A stretch of 42,600 bases of DNA from Alphaproteobacteria bacterium. Its GTDB lineage: Bacteria; Pseudomonadota; Alphaproteobacteria; Rickettsiales; UBA8987. Under the pieces are notes generated by a model. The model saw only the letters and a list, made by a program, of their open reading frames with translations. It ran no database searches and was not told the origin of the DNA. The position numbers were made by a program, and so were the translations under genes. The stretch is taken from assembly GCA_030429725.1 (NCBI GenBank), contig JAUIEX010000012.1, forward strand, positions 1-42,600, read 5' to 3'. The first letter of the stretch is position 1, and every line of letters starts with the position of its first letter. Of the stretch, positions 40,415 to 42,600 are shown one piece after another.

Positions 40415-41344
40415 CTAACGCTTGGCGTAACGTGTGAGGTAATTGGGAACGATGCGTTCAATTGATGTGGGCTTGATGCCGAGGGTGGCTAATGTTTTTG
40501 CCTTGGGTTGAACGACATTATCGGTTTCCAGCAGCCTGACCTGATCGCGGGTGAGTGGTGGCTTGGGCAACAGACCCAGTGCTGCACCCTGAAGCCGTGC
40601 TGCCCAGAAAGGAAGCGTGAAATAGTGAAATTTGCGCTTGGTGCATTGCGCGATGAAATCCAGAATTTCTTTGAAGGTCAGCACCTCACTGCCACCTAAT
40701 TCATAAAGATTACCACGGGCTTTCGGCTGGGTGATGGCTGCCAGAACGGCATCGGCAACATCACCAACATAGACGGGCTGAAACTTTGTTTTTCCGCCAC
40801 CGATAAGCGGCATTAAAGGCAGGAAACGCCCAAGTGAGGCAAAGCGGTTAAAGAAGGCATCTTCCGCGCCAAAAACAATGCCGGGGCGAAGAATAACGGC
40901 ATTCGGAAAGGCTTTTAAAACGGCTTTTTCACCAGCTGCTTTGCTTCGTGCATAGGCGGATTGTGGCGCATGATCCACGCCCAGTGCAGAGATGTGGATG
41001 AAGGTTTGAACGCCGGCTTTGGTGCAGGCTTTGGCAATACGCTCCGCGGCGCGGTGATGGACTGCGTCAAAAGTTTGCTTGCCGGATTCATAGAGAATGC
41101 CGCAGAGATTAATGACAATATCCGCATGTTTGACGGCGTTGGCAACATCTTCATCGCTATGGATTGAGCCGGAGGTTCCATGCACCTGACCGACAGAGCC
41201 TGCCGGTTTGCAGCGCTTGGCACGCTCGACGGAGCGGGAGACGATATTGATCTGATAGCCCGCCTGTGCCAGCTCCCGGCAGATATAGCGCCCTAAAAAG
41301 CCGGTGCCGCCGAAAATGGTAACAAGCTGATTCTGATAGGCCAT
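40415..41344 (-). CDS. Complex I NDUFA9-subunit-family NAD(P)H-binding protein
   Basis: Atypical short-chain dehydrogenase/NmrA-like protein of 309 residues. The Rossmann motif FGGTGFLGRYI starts near residue 11; HISALGVD, SAYARSKAAGEKAV and VILRPGIVFG are characteristic of the NDUFA9-like group. In mitochondria this protein is an accessory subunit of complex I; in alphaproteobacteria its homologues are associated with the respiratory chain, but the role is not proven. ATG at 41344 with AGGAAGGGA upstream; a 108-residue extension running back into cimA is rejected. It lies between cimA and addA. Confidence 0.88.
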   Translation of the reverse strand: MAYQNQLVTIFGGTGFLGRYICRELAQAGYQINIVSRSVERAKRCKPAGSVGQVHGTSGSIHSDEDVANAVKHADIVINLCGILYESGKQTFDAVHHRAAERIAKACTKAGVQTFIHISALGVDHAPQSAYARSKAAGEKAVLKAFPNAVILRPGIVFGAEDAFFNRFASLGRFLPLMPLIGGGKTKFQPVYVGDVADAVLAAITQPKARGNLYELGGSEVLTFKEILDFIAQCTKRKFHYFTLPFWAARLQGAALGLLPKPPLTRDQVRLLETDNVVQPKAKTLATLGIKPTSIERIVPNYLTRYAKR

Positions 41345-41369
41345 GCGATGTTCCCTTCCTGCCAAATGT

Positions 41370-42600
41370 TTATTTTTGCATGTAAAAAAGATGGTAGTTA
41401 AAGGCATCGTCCAGTGCATTGAAGGAGGCGTCAATGATGTTATCGGAGACGCCAAGCGTGCTCCAGCGCTCACCATTTTCAGCCTCCATCTCGATCTGAA
41501 CGCGAGTGACGGCGGCCGAAGCACGCTCCGGCTGCATGATGCGAACTTTATAATCTTTAAGTACCAGATTTTTGAGGGACGGATAGCGCTGGGACAGCCC
41601 CTTGATGAGGGCAGTATAAAGCGCATCCACAGGGCCGTTGCCTTCAGCCACCACGATATTGAGTTCATCAGGATTATCCGGCAGGGAGAGTTTGACCTTG
41701 GCTTCGGAGAAGGTCACCAGGTGCCCCTTGGCATTCCATCTTCGTTCATCAATCACCCGGAAGCTGCGGACATTGTAAAATTCCGGAAGCTGCCCCAGCT
41801 CACGCCGCGCCAGAAGCTCAAAGCTGGCATCGGCACTGTCATAGGCATAGCCCTGCGCTTCATGCTGTTTAACGATATCAACCAATTTGCCGATGGCTTC
41901 ATGGGAGACGTCAATGGAATCATCAAAAAGTTTAATGCGATTGATAATGTTGGATTTTCCTGCCTGGTCGGAGACAAGAATGATACGCTCATTCCCAATG
42001 GCATCCGGTGCGATATGCTCATAAGCATCGGGGTTTTTCATCACGGCTGAAACATGCAGGCCACCTTTATGCGCGAAGGCAGAAGCGCCAACATAGGCCG
42101 CGTGGCGGTAACGCGGGCGGTTGAGGCGGTCATCCAGCGCATTGGAGATTTTGGTCAGGCGCTTGAGATTTTCCGGTGAAATGCCAACATCATAGCCCAT
42201 TTTGAGCATTAATGTTGGGATGAGTGCCACCAAATTGGCATTACCACAACGCTCACCATAGCCATTGAGGGTGCCCTGAACCTGACGCACACCGGCACGC
42301 ACGGCGGCCAGTGAATTGGCCACGGCGTTTTCAGTGTCATTATGGCAATGAATGCCCAGATGTGTGCCGGGAATATGCGCGGTCACCTGCTCGATAATTT
42401 CGGTGATTTCATGGGGCAAGGTGCCGCCATTCGTATCACACAGCACCACCCAGCGCGCACCGGCATCATAGGCCGCTTTGGCAATGCTGATGGTGTAATC
42501 AGGGTTTTCCTTAAAGCCGTCAAAAAAATGTTCGGCGTCCAGCATCGGCTCCAGCCCTTTTTTGGCAAGATAGGCAATGCTTTCTGAAATCATTGCCTAT
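41370..42600 (-). CDS. cimA: Citramalate synthase, 5'-truncated by window edge
   Basis: C-terminal part (about 410 residues) of an HMGL-like acyltransferase. It condenses pyruvate and acetyl-CoA to citramalate for threonine-independent isoleucine synthesis. DAEHFFDGFKENPDY, LCDTNGGTLPHE, HCHNDTENAVANSLAA and GTLNGYGERCGNANL distinguish it from 2-isopropylmalate synthase. The C-terminal regulatory domain (from about 275 of the visible part) is complete and ends just after FNYHLFYMQK. The true N-terminus lies beyond 42600; the internal Met at 42593 is not the start. Confidence 0.93.

Noticed and set aside
41345..41668. A 108-residue N-terminal extension of the NDUFA9-like protein
   Set aside because: It overlaps the cimA coding region in another frame and lacks the domain; ATG 41344 has a good ribosome site and starts at the Rossmann fold.

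Overview
The window reads as chromosomal DNA of an alphaproteobacterium of moderate GC content. Evidence seen: a DivL-type pseudo-kinase next to ahcY and tsaE-amgK-murU, an AddA-type helicase-nuclease, an NDUFA9-like complex I protein, an SdhE/ogt pair, a coaE-dnaQ pair, a sigma-54 promoter in front of hook genes, and citramalate synthase. Genes for arginine, isoleucine, isoprenoid and methionine metabolism and a flagellar hook point to a metabolically capable, motile cell rather than a strongly reduced endosymbiont. The order cannot be fixed; short palindromic repeats with GTCATTGCGAGG ends recall deep-branching alphaproteobacteria such as Rickettsiales/Holosporales/Micavibrionales-like groups (inference only).

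Layout. 1-4.7 kb (+): M48 lipoprotein peptidase, sdhB, PstS-like binding protein, dxs. 4.7-6.4 kb (-): dnaQ, coaE, a hypothetical. 6.5-8.2 kb (+): DUF1853, sdhE, ogt. 8.2-12.0 kb: periplasmic coiled-coil protein (-), saccharopine-dehydrogenase-like enzyme (+), polyprenyl diphosphate synthase and metC (-). 12.1-17.9 kb (+): ahcY, divL, tsaE, amgK, murU, tightly packed. 18-19.5 kb (-): SLC13 carrier. 19.6-23.0 kb (+): tRNA-Gly(GCC), yajC, secD (no secF), Mth938-like protein, ABC-2 permease. 23.0-26.9 kb: argD and argF, flanked by two unusual islands, each with one small orphan exported-protein gene packed with inverted repeats. 26.9-31.0 kb: rluD (-), a small membrane protein, rplM-rpsI, argC, gamma carbonic anhydrase (+). 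31.0-35.5 kb (-): fliK, flgD, flgE behind a sigma-54 promoter. 35.7-36.6 kb (+): DUF3108 lipoprotein. 36.6-42.6 kb (-): cimA (cut by the window edge), NDUFA9-like, addA, trxA.

Most of the window is ordinary core genome. The part least explained by known features is the pair of hairpin-rich islands (about 22,990-23,650 and 25,980-26,920). There, perfect 7-12 bp stem-loops recur every 50-100 bases, inside coding sequence as well as outside it, and in both orphan genes the stop codon lies in a hairpin loop. A second window-wide pattern is that many genes lacking a Shine-Dalgarno sequence have a -10-like hexamer exactly six bases before the start codon, suggesting frequent leaderless mRNAs. A third is the break-up of familiar clusters: secD without secF, addA without addB, and sdhB without sdhCDA.
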